Shown here: positions 1 through 6,702 of the stretch, piece after piece
Layout: each line of letters opens with the position of its first letter
Position numbering within the stretch: the first letter of the stretch is position 1
NCBI GenBank assembly: GCA_003558175.1
Contig: PWMO01000334.1
Coordinates: 1 to 14,571, forward strand
Reading direction: 5' to 3'
Length of the DNA stretch: 14,571 nt
Source: Spirochaetaceae bacterium
Lineage (GTDB): Bacteria; Spirochaetota; Spirochaetia; DSM-27196; PWMO01
The notes under the pieces: model-generated
Databases searched by the model: none
What the model was told of the DNA's origin: nothing
Seen by the model: only the letters and a program-made list of their open reading frames with translations
Made by a program: the position numbers and the translations under genes

Positions 1-350
1 ACCGTGAGCAGCACGCGGATTTGACCCGGTTTGAGGGTCTGCCGATCGGCTGCGGAGTAGAAGTGGTGGAGCGCTCGGCACTCGAGCAGGCGGTGGCCGA
101 AGGGACGGACCGCTACGACGAGGAACACGTGACCGCTCATCTCTACCGGCACGCAGCCGGCTTTCGCGTGCAACGGATCGATGCACCGCAGCGGTTTTGC
201 TGTCCGGACTGCAGGGTAACCCTTGATACTGAGAACGACTACCAAAGATTGCAGCAACTCTTCGCGGAGCGTTATCGCGGGGAACCGATGGAGGTAGAAG
301 AAATTATCCAATGGTGCAACAGAGAGACCGAGCGGGCGGTGTGCCCATGA
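1..350 (+). CDS. Partial SpsF/NeuA-type cytidylyltransferase (C-terminal end)
   Basis: The gene enters from the left edge. The frame is open from base 3 with no stop upstream, so the TTG at 21 is not a real start; about 116 C-terminal residues are visible. They show the C-terminal pattern of the SpsF/acylneuraminate cytidylyltransferase-like family: a GCGVEVVE segment followed by ALEQA, then EEHVTAHLYRH (compare the family's 'REHVTP' region), and a late VTLDTEND motif (compare 'TVDTPED'). These enzymes activate a sugar acid or sugar with CTP for surface glycan synthesis. The catalytic N-terminal half (GxG nucleotide loop) lies outside the window, so activity and substrate cannot be judged. 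The TGA stop overlaps the ATG of the next gene (ATGA at 347-350), which implies translational coupling with the PseG-like/methyltransferase fusion. Family call is fairly secure; substrate is unknown. Confidence 0.75.
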   Translation, partial: REQHADLTRFEGLPIGCGVEVVERSALEQAVAEGTDRYDEEHVTAHLYRHAAGFRVQRIDAPQRFCCPDCRVTLDTENDYQRLQQLFAERYRGEPMEVEEIIQWCNRETERAVCP

Positions 351-2098
351 GCATACTGCTGGTGCCGGAGACCGGAGTTGGAGCCGGAACGGGACACGTA
401 CGGCGCTGCGTTGGACTCCATAAGCGGTTTGCTCCTGCGGCGGCTGTCTATCTGCCGGCGGGGGCACGTGAAGAACTGGTACGGGCGATCACCGATGAAC
501 TGGGAACGGCAGCCATAGAACGCAGCGAGGACGCTTTCTCGCGCTACAACGTGATCGTATACGACCGTCCGGTGGTACAGCAGCGTGAGCTCGCACCGAT
601 GCTGGACAGCGCGCTGGTGATCGGGCTCGATATCGGCGGCAGCGGACGTGAGTTCGTGAACTACGCCATCGATATCATCCCGCGTTTGCGTGACAACGAG
701 CAGACCAATCTGAGGGACCTCGGATTTCTGGAACTCCCGCGGGCCGTTAGACCTACCGCGGTCACCCAGTACGTCAGGGCGCTGGTTTCGTTTGGGGGTG
801 AAGACCCCGGCAACCTGACGCCAAGGATGGTGCGCGCGCTGTTGAGTAGCGGCGGATTCGAGCGGCAGAACATCACCGTGGTGCGTGGACCACTGGCGCA
901 GTGGCAGATACCCGACGACCTGCGCGTACTCGACCGACCGTCAAATCTCAAGGACGTGCTGAAAGAGTACGACATCGTGTTTACTTCGTTTGGCCTGACT
1001 GCGTTTGAGGCGGCCGCCGCCGGGGCCGCGGTGGTATTGCTCAACCCAACCCGCTATCACGCCCGGTTGGGCCGAAAGGTGGGGTTCCCGGAGGTGGGTG
1101 TCGGCTCGCCGAGACGGCTTCGCCTGCGCAGAGTGCTGCAGGACCCGCTGCTCGCGCGTCGCAGCGCCCAGGTGCTCAACGGCAGCCGCGCGACCGATCT
1201 CGCCCGGACCTTACAGCAGCTCAGTGCGGTTGAGCAATGGGGATGCCCGGTCTGCGGACGGCGCGGCAGTCGTGCGGTGCTTCGTGACGCGCAACGTACG
1301 TTCTACCGTTGTCGCGGCTGCGGCACGGTCTACCGTGACGCGTTCTGCGACAGCGGCATCCGGTACAATGAGCAATACTTCTTTGAAGAGTACCGGAAGC
1401 AGTACGGCAGGACCTACCTCGAAGACTACCAGTCTATCCGCAAAGTCGGTCTGCGGCGTGCACGGCGGATGTTAAAACTGTTGCGTCCACGGGGCACGCG
1501 GAAGGATTCTCGGGGGCATCCACGGCTGCTGGATGTCGGCTGCGCCTACGGCCCGTTCATGGACGCCGCGCGCAGAACCGGGTTTCGTGTCATGGGGGTA
1601 GACGTTGCGTCTGCCGCCGTTGGTTACGTTCGGAACACGCTCCGGTTCCCCGCAATCCAGGGATCGATTGAAGACGCGGCGTTGCGGGGACGCTGGAAGT
1701 CGGCCTCCCTCGACGGAGTAGCCATGTGGTACGTGATCGAACACCTCGATGAGGTGCGCACGGTGCTCCGTTGGGTAGCTGAAGTGGTACGACCCGGTGG
1801 GGTGCTGGCCTTTGCGACACCCAACGGACGCGGCATCTCCGCACTGAAGGACCGGCGCGCCTTTCTGCGCAACAGTCCCGCGGATCACGTTACCGTTTGG
1901 ACACCGCTCGTGACGCGCCGGGTGCTGCGGCGTTTTGGATTTCGCACCGTCCGCACGGTGGTGACCGGTCATCATCCGGAGCGGTTTCCCGGTTGTGCCG
2001 GGGTCCGTCGCCGCAGCCTGCTCTATCGGGTTCTATTGGGGATCAGTCGCATGCTGCGACTGGGAGATACGTTTGAGGTGTACGCACGGCGGGTATGA
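347..2098 (+). CDS. PseG/MurG-like GT-B protein fused to a zinc-ribbon SAM methyltransferase
   Basis: A 583-residue two-part protein. Residues 1 to about 290 look like the GT-B fold of PseG (UDP-sugar hydrolase of pseudaminic acid synthesis) and MurG-like transferases: N-terminal GAGTGHVRRC (His17), SFGGEDPGNLT near 148-158, and FTSFGLTAFEAAAAG near 212-226, the usual nucleotide-diphosphate binding area. A likely zinc ribbon follows (Cys300, 303, 322, 325). Residues from about 330 are a class I SAM methyltransferase: LLDVGCAYG at 394-402 is the SAM loop, GVDVAS carries the acidic residue of strand 2, and MWYVIEHLDE near 460-469 is motif IV. Ribbon-plus-methyltransferase modules are common in O-antigen and sugar clusters. 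The ATG at 347 is chosen because it lies in an ATGA overlap with the preceding stop; starts upstream at 311 run deep into the previous gene. It could be a hydrolase or a glycosyltransferase; the methyl acceptor is unknown. Confidence 0.8.
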   Translation: MSILLVPETGVGAGTGHVRRCVGLHKRFAPAAAVYLPAGAREELVRAITDELGTAAIERSEDAFSRYNVIVYDRPVVQQRELAPMLDSALVIGLDIGGSGREFVNYAIDIIPRLRDNEQTNLRDLGFLELPRAVRPTAVTQYVRALVSFGGEDPGNLTPRMVRALLSSGGFERQNITVVRGPLAQWQIPDDLRVLDRPSNLKDVLKEYDIVFTSFGLTAFEAAAAGAAVVLLNPTRYHARLGRKVGFPEVGVGSPRRLRLRRVLQDPLLARRSAQVLNGSRATDLARTLQQLSAVEQWGCPVCGRRGSRAVLRDAQRTFYRCRGCGTVYRDAFCDSGIRYNEQYFFEEYRKQYGRTYLEDYQSIRKVGLRRARRMLKLLRPRGTRKDSRGHPRLLDVGCAYGPFMDAARRTGFRVMGVDVASAAVGYVRNTLRFPAIQGSIEDAALRGRWKSASLDGVAMWYVIEHLDEVRTVLRWVAEVVRPGGVLAFATPNGRGISALKDRRAFLRNSPADHVTVWTPLVTRRVLRRFGFRTVRTVVTGHHPERFPGCAGVRRRSLLYRVLLGISRMLRLGDTFEVYARRV

Positions 2099-3687
2099 GT
2101 CGCACGGTATTGATTCTCGGCGCCGGCGTGATGCAGCTGCCTGCGCTGCGTCTGGCAAAAGAAGAGGGATGGCACGTCCTGGTAGCCGACGGGAATCCGG
2201 CGGCCGTGGGTCGAGACCTGGCCGATGAGTTCGTCCAGATAGACCTGCGAGACCGCGACGGGCTGTTGCGCTACGCGACGGAACGGCGAGACCGAGCGGG
2301 ACTGGATGGAGTCTTTACCGCGGGCACCGACTTCTCCACCTCCGTTGCGTGGGTTGCGGAACGGCTTGGTCTGCCGGGGATTGATTACCAGACCGCGTTG
2401 TACGCCAGTGACAAGGAGCTGATGCGGCAACGGTTGCTTGCGGCAGGTGTAGCGGTACCACAGTTCACGGTTCTGCGCGCAGTTCCGTCGGCCGCTGAAA
2501 GCGAGGAGATTTGCGGAGAGCTCGGGTCACCCCTTGTAGTCAAGCCGGTTGACAGCATGGGTGCCCGCGGCGTGCGCAGAATTGATCAGTCTGCCGAGTT
2601 GCCGTCGGCAGTTGACGCGGCGTTGAGTCACAGCGGCAGCGGACGCGTTATTGTTGAGCAAATGATCGACGGCCCAGAGTTCAGCGCGGACGCGGTGGTA
2701 TGGCGGGGAGAGATACACTTCTGCGGATTCGCTGATCGCGATATCCGGTTTGCCCCGTGGTTTATCGAAGTAGGGCACACGATGCCGACCGCTGCGTCGA
2801 AGCGTGTTGTGGCCAGTCTGCGGGAACTGTTTGCAGCTGCGATCAAGGCGGTAGGTATTGAGAACGGCGCAGCCAAAGGCGATCTCTTCATTGGAAGCGA
2901 CGGCCCGGTAGTCGGAGAGATAGCCGCGCGTCTGTCCGGCGGCTATATGTCCGGTTGGACGTACCCGTTTGCGAGCGGCGCCGAGCCGACGCGCTCCGCG
3001 CTGCGTGTCGCAGTGGGAGAACCTCCGGGAGACCTGACGCCGAGCAGCCGCCTGGTGAGTTGCGAGCGGGCCGTGATATCCATTCCGGGGCAAGTCGCTG
3101 CAGTGCGAGGGTTTGAGGCAGCTGCAGCGCTCCGTCACGTGCGTCAGTTGTTCCGGCGTTGCAACACGGGAGACCAGGTGGTTTTTCCGCGCAATAACGT
3201 TGAAAAGTGCGGTAACGTAATCACCGCGGCGGCTACGCGGGAGGCTGCAACCGCGGCTGCCGAAGAGGCGCTGCAGCGGATAGAGATTGTACTTGCAGCC
3301 GGAGATCCGGAAACCTTGCGATTCCTGCTGCAAGACGGTTCCGGGCTGTACGGCGACGCAATCGCGGCCTATCCCGCGTTGATGAATACACTGCGATTGA
3401 GGGCGCGAAGAACGGATAGCAGCCGCTGGGCAGCCGTTCCCGAGGTTGGCCCGGCAGGGTTGGAGCGACTGGGGGCGGACGCGGGCGAAGCCGACTGGAA
3501 CGGCAGGACCTTGGCGCAGACGGTACGGCTGCTCGCATCTCGCCTGCGGAAAGAGGACTGGAACCTCCGCGCAGTCGACTTATCTACCCGCTCCTTGATG
3601 TGGCGAGCGGTAGCAAAAGGCGGACTTCAGGGTGGTCGGTTTTTTCTCGATACTATGAAAGAGACACCAGAGCTTTTGAGAGGATAG
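2095..3687 (+). CDS. ATP-grasp carboxylate-amine ligase family protein
   Basis: 530 residues. The N-terminus is a pre-ATP-grasp Rossmann-like domain (VLILGAGVMQLPALRLAKEEGW, here cut to VLILGAG at 5-11) as in PurK and carbamoyl-phosphate synthetase relatives. VVKPVDSMGARGV (148-160) is the ATP-binding lysine strand plus glycine-rich loop, VEQMIDGPEFSAD (187-199) is the large-loop region, and GEIAARLSGGYMSG (274-287) carries the metal-binding acidic residue and catalytic arginine typical of the fold. ATP-grasp enzymes form acyl-phosphates and join a carboxylate to an amine, thiol or similar nucleophile. Residues from about 420 to 530 form a helical-looking tail that I cannot assign. The start is fixed by an ATGA overlap with the preceding stop (2095-2098). 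The cluster suggests amide formation on a sugar or sugar acid, but the substrate is not visible. It is not clearly PurK, PurT, D-Ala-D-Ala ligase or biotin carboxylase. Confidence 0.8.
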   Translation: MSRTVLILGAGVMQLPALRLAKEEGWHVLVADGNPAAVGRDLADEFVQIDLRDRDGLLRYATERRDRAGLDGVFTAGTDFSTSVAWVAERLGLPGIDYQTALYASDKELMRQRLLAAGVAVPQFTVLRAVPSAAESEEICGELGSPLVVKPVDSMGARGVRRIDQSAELPSAVDAALSHSGSGRVIVEQMIDGPEFSADAVVWRGEIHFCGFADRDIRFAPWFIEVGHTMPTAASKRVVASLRELFAAAIKAVGIENGAAKGDLFIGSDGPVVGEIAARLSGGYMSGWTYPFASGAEPTRSALRVAVGEPPGDLTPSSRLVSCERAVISIPGQVAAVRGFEAAAALRHVRQLFRRCNTGDQVVFPRNNVEKCGNVITAAATREAATAAAEEALQRIEIVLAAGDPETLRFLLQDGSGLYGDAIAAYPALMNTLRLRARRTDSSRWAAVPEVGPAGLERLGADAGEADWNGRTLAQTVRLLASRLRKEDWNLRAVDLSTRSLMWRAVAKGGLQGGRFFLDTMKETPELLRG

Positions 3688-3691
3688 CGGG

Positions 3692-4714
3692 TTGATACGG
3701 CGCGTCGGCGCAGCACTTATTTTGCTCGTTCTCATTTCCGCAGCGGGCACCGCCGCGGACGGAGGCTCGGTGTCGGTCGAGGAGATCATCTCAACCAGTG
3801 GCGCTCGCCTGCAATGGGACGCGTCGCGACAGATGGGCACGTTGTGGAAGGGCTACACGAGCATTGGATTCCGTCCGGGACGTGATTATGCCGTTGTCAA
3901 CGGCCACGAGATTGTCGATATCGGGCCGGTTGTCGGCAACAGTGGCAGCATCCGGTTCTCTGAGCACGGGGCGCAAGAGGTGGTGCGGCTGCTGGCACGT
4001 GTCGCTGGTGAGGAGCAGCGGCGCATCGCGGCTATACTGATAGATCCCGGCCACGGTGGGCGTGATCCCGGGACAATCGGACGACACCGGGTCGGAGACG
4101 AACTGTTTGAGATCCAGGAAAAGGACATCGTACTCGATGTCTCGCTTCGCTTGCGACGGCTGCTCGAGGCAACCTACCCTGACCGCCAGATCGTCATGTC
4201 GCGTGAAGACGATACTTACCTGACGCTCGAGCAACGCACCGATCTGGCGAACGCCATAGAGATTGGGAAGCACGAAGCGGTGCTGTTTGTATCGGTGCAC
4301 GCAAATGCGTCGCTGAACAGCCGCGCACGCGGGGTCGAAGTGTGGTATTTGACTCCCGAGTTTCGCAGACCCGATCTGCTCGACCCGGAGCAGGTGGGTG
4401 TGTCGGACCCGGACGTGCTGTCCATCCTGAACACGATGCGCGAGGAGGAGCTCACCATAGAGAGTGTGCTTCTTGCGCGCAATATACTCTCGGGCATTCA
4501 CAGCGAGGTTGGGGACGTATCGCCCAATCGGGGCCTGAAGAAAGAGGCGTGGTACGTGGTTCGCGAAGCAAAAATGCCGTCGGTACTCGTCGAGCTCGGA
4601 TTTGTGACCAACCGTGACGAAGCGCTTCTGCTCGGTGACCCGCGCTACTTGCAAAGCCTGGCCGAGGGTATCTATAATGGCATCGTGACATTCGTCGCCG
4701 GCTTCGAACAGTGA
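3692..4714 (+). CDS. Secreted N-acetylmuramoyl-L-alanine amidase (Amidase_3)
   Basis: 340 residues. A signal peptide is evident: MIRR, hydrophobic core at 5-18, likely cleavage near AGTAA-D (22-23). Residues 25-110 are a small beta-rich stalk-like domain that is not clearly AMIN. The Amidase_3 catalytic domain runs from about 112 to the end. The zinc ligands are His121 in IDPGHGGRDPG, Glu143 in QEKDIVLD and His203 in SVHANA, and the catalytic glutamate is Glu301 in VLVELGFVTN. It cleaves the bond between MurNAc and L-alanine in periplasmic peptidoglycan. A longer segment (about 222-285) between the second zinc histidine and the catalytic Glu could be a regulatory insertion as in AmiC-type enzymes. 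The start is TTG at 3692, supported by GAGAGGA at 3678-3684, which abuts the previous stop. It lies 4 bases after the ATP-grasp gene and two genes upstream of flaA, suggesting wall remodelling linked to periplasmic flagella. Confidence 0.92.
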   Translation: MIRRVGAALILLVLISAAGTAADGGSVSVEEIISTSGARLQWDASRQMGTLWKGYTSIGFRPGRDYAVVNGHEIVDIGPVVGNSGSIRFSEHGAQEVVRLLARVAGEEQRRIAAILIDPGHGGRDPGTIGRHRVGDELFEIQEKDIVLDVSLRLRRLLEATYPDRQIVMSREDDTYLTLEQRTDLANAIEIGKHEAVLFVSVHANASLNSRARGVEVWYLTPEFRRPDLLDPEQVGVSDPDVLSILNTMREEELTIESVLLARNILSGIHSEVGDVSPNRGLKKEAWYVVREAKMPSVLVELGFVTNRDEALLLGDPRYLQSLAEGIYNGIVTFVAGFEQ

Positions 4715-4805
4715 AGTCGGATGTGGAGTGCCGCGGCCGTTGCAGGTCTGGAGCTCCGCGTTCGTTGCTGTGTGCTTCGGCGGCAGATACGAGGAAAGAG
4801 CCGGC

Positions 4806-5315
4806 GTGGAACTGAATCGCAACAGGCCGCTGTACGTGGCCCTGATACTCCTTGGAACCGCACTTCTGATCTCCGTGACCTGGATGCTGGTTGAGAACCA
4901 CGGCCGGGCGGAACGGGTGCTGTTTTTCCCCGGACATATTGACGTCGAGCTGAGGGGTGAAGCTCGTGTGGTACCGCGCCATCGCGAGCTGGAGCCGGAC
5001 GTCGCGGTGCTGGTAAACGAGATTCTGCTCGGACCGGTGGATCTTGCCAAGTCACGGATTCTGCCCATGGAAGCTGAAGTTCGCAGTCTGATGGTGAGAG
5101 ATCGCACCGTTTACCTCGACTTCGCTCCAAATATACTGTTTCTCCAGGAACGCCTCGGTATCAGCCTTGATGAAGCGTTCGATGCGGTCCGGAGAACCGT
5201 GCTGTACAATTTTCGCGGTATCAGGCGGGTGGTAATCACGGTAAACGGACAGCTTCCGAACCAACCTCATTTTGAGGTCAAAAATACGTTGACAAACAAG
5301 TTAGCTTCCATATAA
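4806..5315 (+). CDS. Membrane-anchored GerMN-domain protein
   Basis: 169 residues from a GTG at 4806. That start follows a purine-rich GAGGAAAGAG at 4791-4800 and puts a transmembrane anchor directly at the N-terminus (residues 9-29, PLYVALILLGTALLISVTWM). The frame opens at 4728 (GTG), but I see no ribosome site there and the extra 26 residues look uncharacteristic. Residues 37-150 fit the GerMN fold: VLFFPGHIDVELRGEARVVP opens the domain, LVNEILLGPVD (69-79) is the characteristic 'L..GP' element, and VRDRTVYLDFAPN (97-109) matches the late 'v.dg.ayvdls' strand. GerMN domains occur on spore and cell-wall proteins, often beside amidases, and are thought to bind wall or protein partners extracytoplasmically. 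Pairing with the amidase directly upstream of flaA is, from memory, also seen in Treponema. Its stop codon lies inside the flaA -10 box. Molecular function unknown. Confidence 0.75.
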   Translation: MELNRNRPLYVALILLGTALLISVTWMLVENHGRAERVLFFPGHIDVELRGEARVVPRHRELEPDVAVLVNEILLGPVDLAKSRILPMEAEVRSLMVRDRTVYLDFAPNILFLQERLGISLDEAFDAVRRTVLYNFRGIRRVVITVNGQLPNQPHFEVKNTLTNKLASI

Positions 5316-5316
5316 T
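5289..5316 (+). promoter_or_regulatory. Sigma-70 promoter of flaA
   Basis: A perfect TTGACA (5289-5294) and perfect TATAAT (5311-5316) are separated by 16 bases. The -10 box contains the TAA stop of the GerMN gene (5313-5315). Transcription would start near 5323, giving a leader of about 48 bases before the flaA ATG at 5371. In other spirochaetes flaA is reported to use the housekeeping sigma factor rather than sigma-28, which fits. Confidence 0.85.
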
Positions 5317-5356
5317 TTGAGTTGGCGTACTTTTGAGAAAACTACGGCTTTTGTAG

Positions 5357-5364
5357 AAAAGGAG
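5357..5364 (+). promoter_or_regulatory. Ribosome binding site deciding the flaA start
   Basis: AAAAGGAG ends 6 bases before the ATG at 5371. The frame is open back to a TTG at 5317, but only the ATG at 5371 has this site and begins a clean signal peptide. An ATG at 5366 is out of frame. Confidence 0.8.
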
Positions 5365-5370
5365 CATGGA

Positions 5371-6372
5371 ATGAGAAGGCTTTTCATTCTTGTTGTCAGC
5401 CTGCTGGTATTGGTGAGTTTCGCTGCGGTGGCTGAGCAAGCAGTTTTAATCGATTTCTCTCAGCTGATCGCGGATTGGCCGGCAGACAATCCCGTCAACA
5501 ACGAAGCAACGATCTTCGACTACAGCGAGCAGGCCGGTACCGGTTTCTCCGAAGAAGAACGCTTGATGATGCGTACCTCGTTGGCCATCGATAACTGGGA
5601 AGTGCTTCTGGCACCGTCGTCACGCTATGTGCGGCTGCAGGCTGAGAGCATGGCCCGCCAGGCGTTTGTCCGTGAAGGCGCAACCCGCTTTGCCGGTGAA
5701 GGCGTGCTCGGCGTTCGGGTGAGCTTCCCAACGGGGCGCTTCAACTCGTGGGCACTGGTTCAGCCCCCGTTTGAAATCCCGGCGTATGAAGACGTCACCG
5801 TAATTGAGGGAGACGGTACCATCTCCGTTCCACAGGACGAAGAAGGACGGGGGCGGAAGTTCGACAACTTTGGTGTCGTAAAGAACATCGGTACCTTGCG
5901 GTCGCTCTCCATGAACGTGCACGGCCTGAACTTCCCGCACGGAATCAGCGTAATCCTGCAGGATGAGAACTTCCGGGAACAGGAGATCTTTCTGGGCTAT
6001 CTGAACTTCGACGGCTGGCGGACGCTCGAGTGGCGCAATCCTAACTATGTCACCGACGTACGGCAGCGTGATCTCCGCCCGGCGCCGCTGTATCCCAATC
6101 TGGCTCCGATGCGCAAGCTGGTCGGCATACGCATCTACCGCGATGCCGAGATGACCGGCGGAGATTTCATCACGTACATCAAAGACATCAACGTCACCTT
6201 TGACCGCGCCGTGCTCGAGCTTGAGCGCGACATAGATGACGAAGCGGTCTGGGGTATTCTGCAGCAGCGTGAAGCCGCGCGGCGCCGCGCCGAGATGCAG
6301 CGTGTCGGTAACGTGCAAGTTCTGCGCTACCTCGAACAGCAGCGAATGTTTGAGAATGAGAACGACCTCTAA
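5371..6372 (+). CDS. flaA: Flagellar filament outer layer (sheath) protein FlaA
   Basis: 333 residues, normal for spirochaete FlaA (about 320-350). Signal peptide MRRLFILVVSLLVLVSFAAVA with cleavage after Ala21 (AVA-EQ), consistent with export to the periplasm where spirochaete flagella rotate. Family landmarks: VLIDFSQL near the mature N-terminus, RFAGEGVLGVRVSFP (106-120), NSWALVQPPFEIPAYE (125-140), FGVVKNIGTLRS (168-179), FPHGISVILQDEN (188-200), LGYLNFDGWRTLEWRNPNY (208-226) and GGDFITYIKDINVTFDRAVL (263-282). FlaA coats the FlaB core of the filament and affects its shape and stiffness. The C-terminus from about 296 is a charged, Arg/Glu/Gln-rich helix (QQREAARRRAEMQ), perhaps a coiled coil. 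The gene has its own sigma-70 promoter and a strong terminator, so it can be expressed apart from its upstream neighbours. Confidence 0.93.
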   Translation: MRRLFILVVSLLVLVSFAAVAEQAVLIDFSQLIADWPADNPVNNEATIFDYSEQAGTGFSEEERLMMRTSLAIDNWEVLLAPSSRYVRLQAESMARQAFVREGATRFAGEGVLGVRVSFPTGRFNSWALVQPPFEIPAYEDVTVIEGDGTISVPQDEEGRGRKFDNFGVVKNIGTLRSLSMNVHGLNFPHGISVILQDENFREQEIFLGYLNFDGWRTLEWRNPNYVTDVRQRDLRPAPLYPNLAPMRKLVGIRIYRDAEMTGGDFITYIKDINVTFDRAVLELERDIDDEAVWGILQQREAARRRAEMQRVGNVQVLRYLEQQRMFENENDL

Positions 6373-6500
6373 GCGGAGTGCGTGAGTAGTATCGGCGGAA
6401 GAGAGCTGCCTGGGCAGTTTTCCCAGGGCGAGAATGGCGGCGGCCACGCCTTCCGTCAATTTGCCCGCAACGGAAACGGGTAAGAGATCTTGAAGCGGGT
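6373..6500 (+). other. Structured flaA 3' UTR with a possible 33-codon ORF
   Basis: About 128 bases separate the flaA stop from its terminator, long for a simple 3' UTR. It contains two hairpin candidates: CCTGGG (6409-6414) with CCCAGG (6422-6427), and TTCCGT (6451-6456) with ACGGAA (6470-6475). A GTG-initiated ORF of 33 codons runs 6382-6483; it is Gly/Arg/Gln-rich and its nearest purine-rich site (GCGGAG, 6373-6378) is only 3 bases away, so translation is doubtful. Could be only a UTR. Confidence 0.35.
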
Positions 6501-6538
6501 GCTCTGCCGTCGGCTTTGCCGGCGGCAGAGCCTTTTTT
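6501..6538 (+). terminator. Rho-independent terminator of flaA
   Basis: A 14-bp stem (6501-6514 with 6518-6531, one T-G wobble) closes on a TTT loop and is followed by C and six T residues (6533-6538). It is the strongest hairpin near flaA. On the minus strand no T-run follows it, so it should act only on plus-strand transcripts. Confidence 0.9.
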
Positions 6539-6614
6539 GTGCGCTGAGAGAGAAGCGTGCCCAGAGAGCAGCGGTGCGCTTGTCGGCGGTGCGTCTGCTG
6601 TTTTGTTTGGGATA

Positions 6615-6658
6615 GGTGCGGGGCGCCGCGAATAGCCAGGTGCGGCGCCGCGAATAGC
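6615..6658. repeat. Short tandem repeat with palindromic GGCGCC core
   Basis: Two adjacent near-identical units, 6615-6636 (22 bases) and 6639-6658 (20 bases), both begin GGTGCGG and end CGCCGCGAATAGC; the first has two extra G. The second contains the perfect palindrome GCGGCGCCGC. They lie in the roughly 165-base gap between the flaA terminator and the 3' end of the minus-strand barrel operon. No T-run follows, so they are not evident terminators. Function unknown. Confidence 0.6.
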
Positions 6659-6702
6659 ACAGAATAACCTCGTGCTGACGGCGCCGGCGCGCTGCTGCCG
6701 GC

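Noticed and set aside
3791-5107. 438-codon open frame on the minus strand
   Set aside because: It lies opposite the amidase and GerMN genes, whose motifs are clear. The translation has no domain signal and an odd Ser/Arg/His composition, typical of an antisense shadow in GC-rich DNA.
5317-5370. Upstream TTG start adding 18 residues to FlaA
   Set aside because: It would start at or before the likely transcription start and spoil the signal peptide; the ATG at 5371 has a clear ribosome site.
6409-6427. CCTGGG/CCCAGG hairpin as the flaA terminator
   Set aside because: Only 6 bp and no T-run after it; the 14-bp hairpin at 6501-6538 is far better.
5620-6660. 346-codon open frame on the minus strand opposite flaA
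   Set aside because: flaA is secure by motifs, signal peptide, promoter and terminator. The antisense frame has no ribosome site or recognisable domain.
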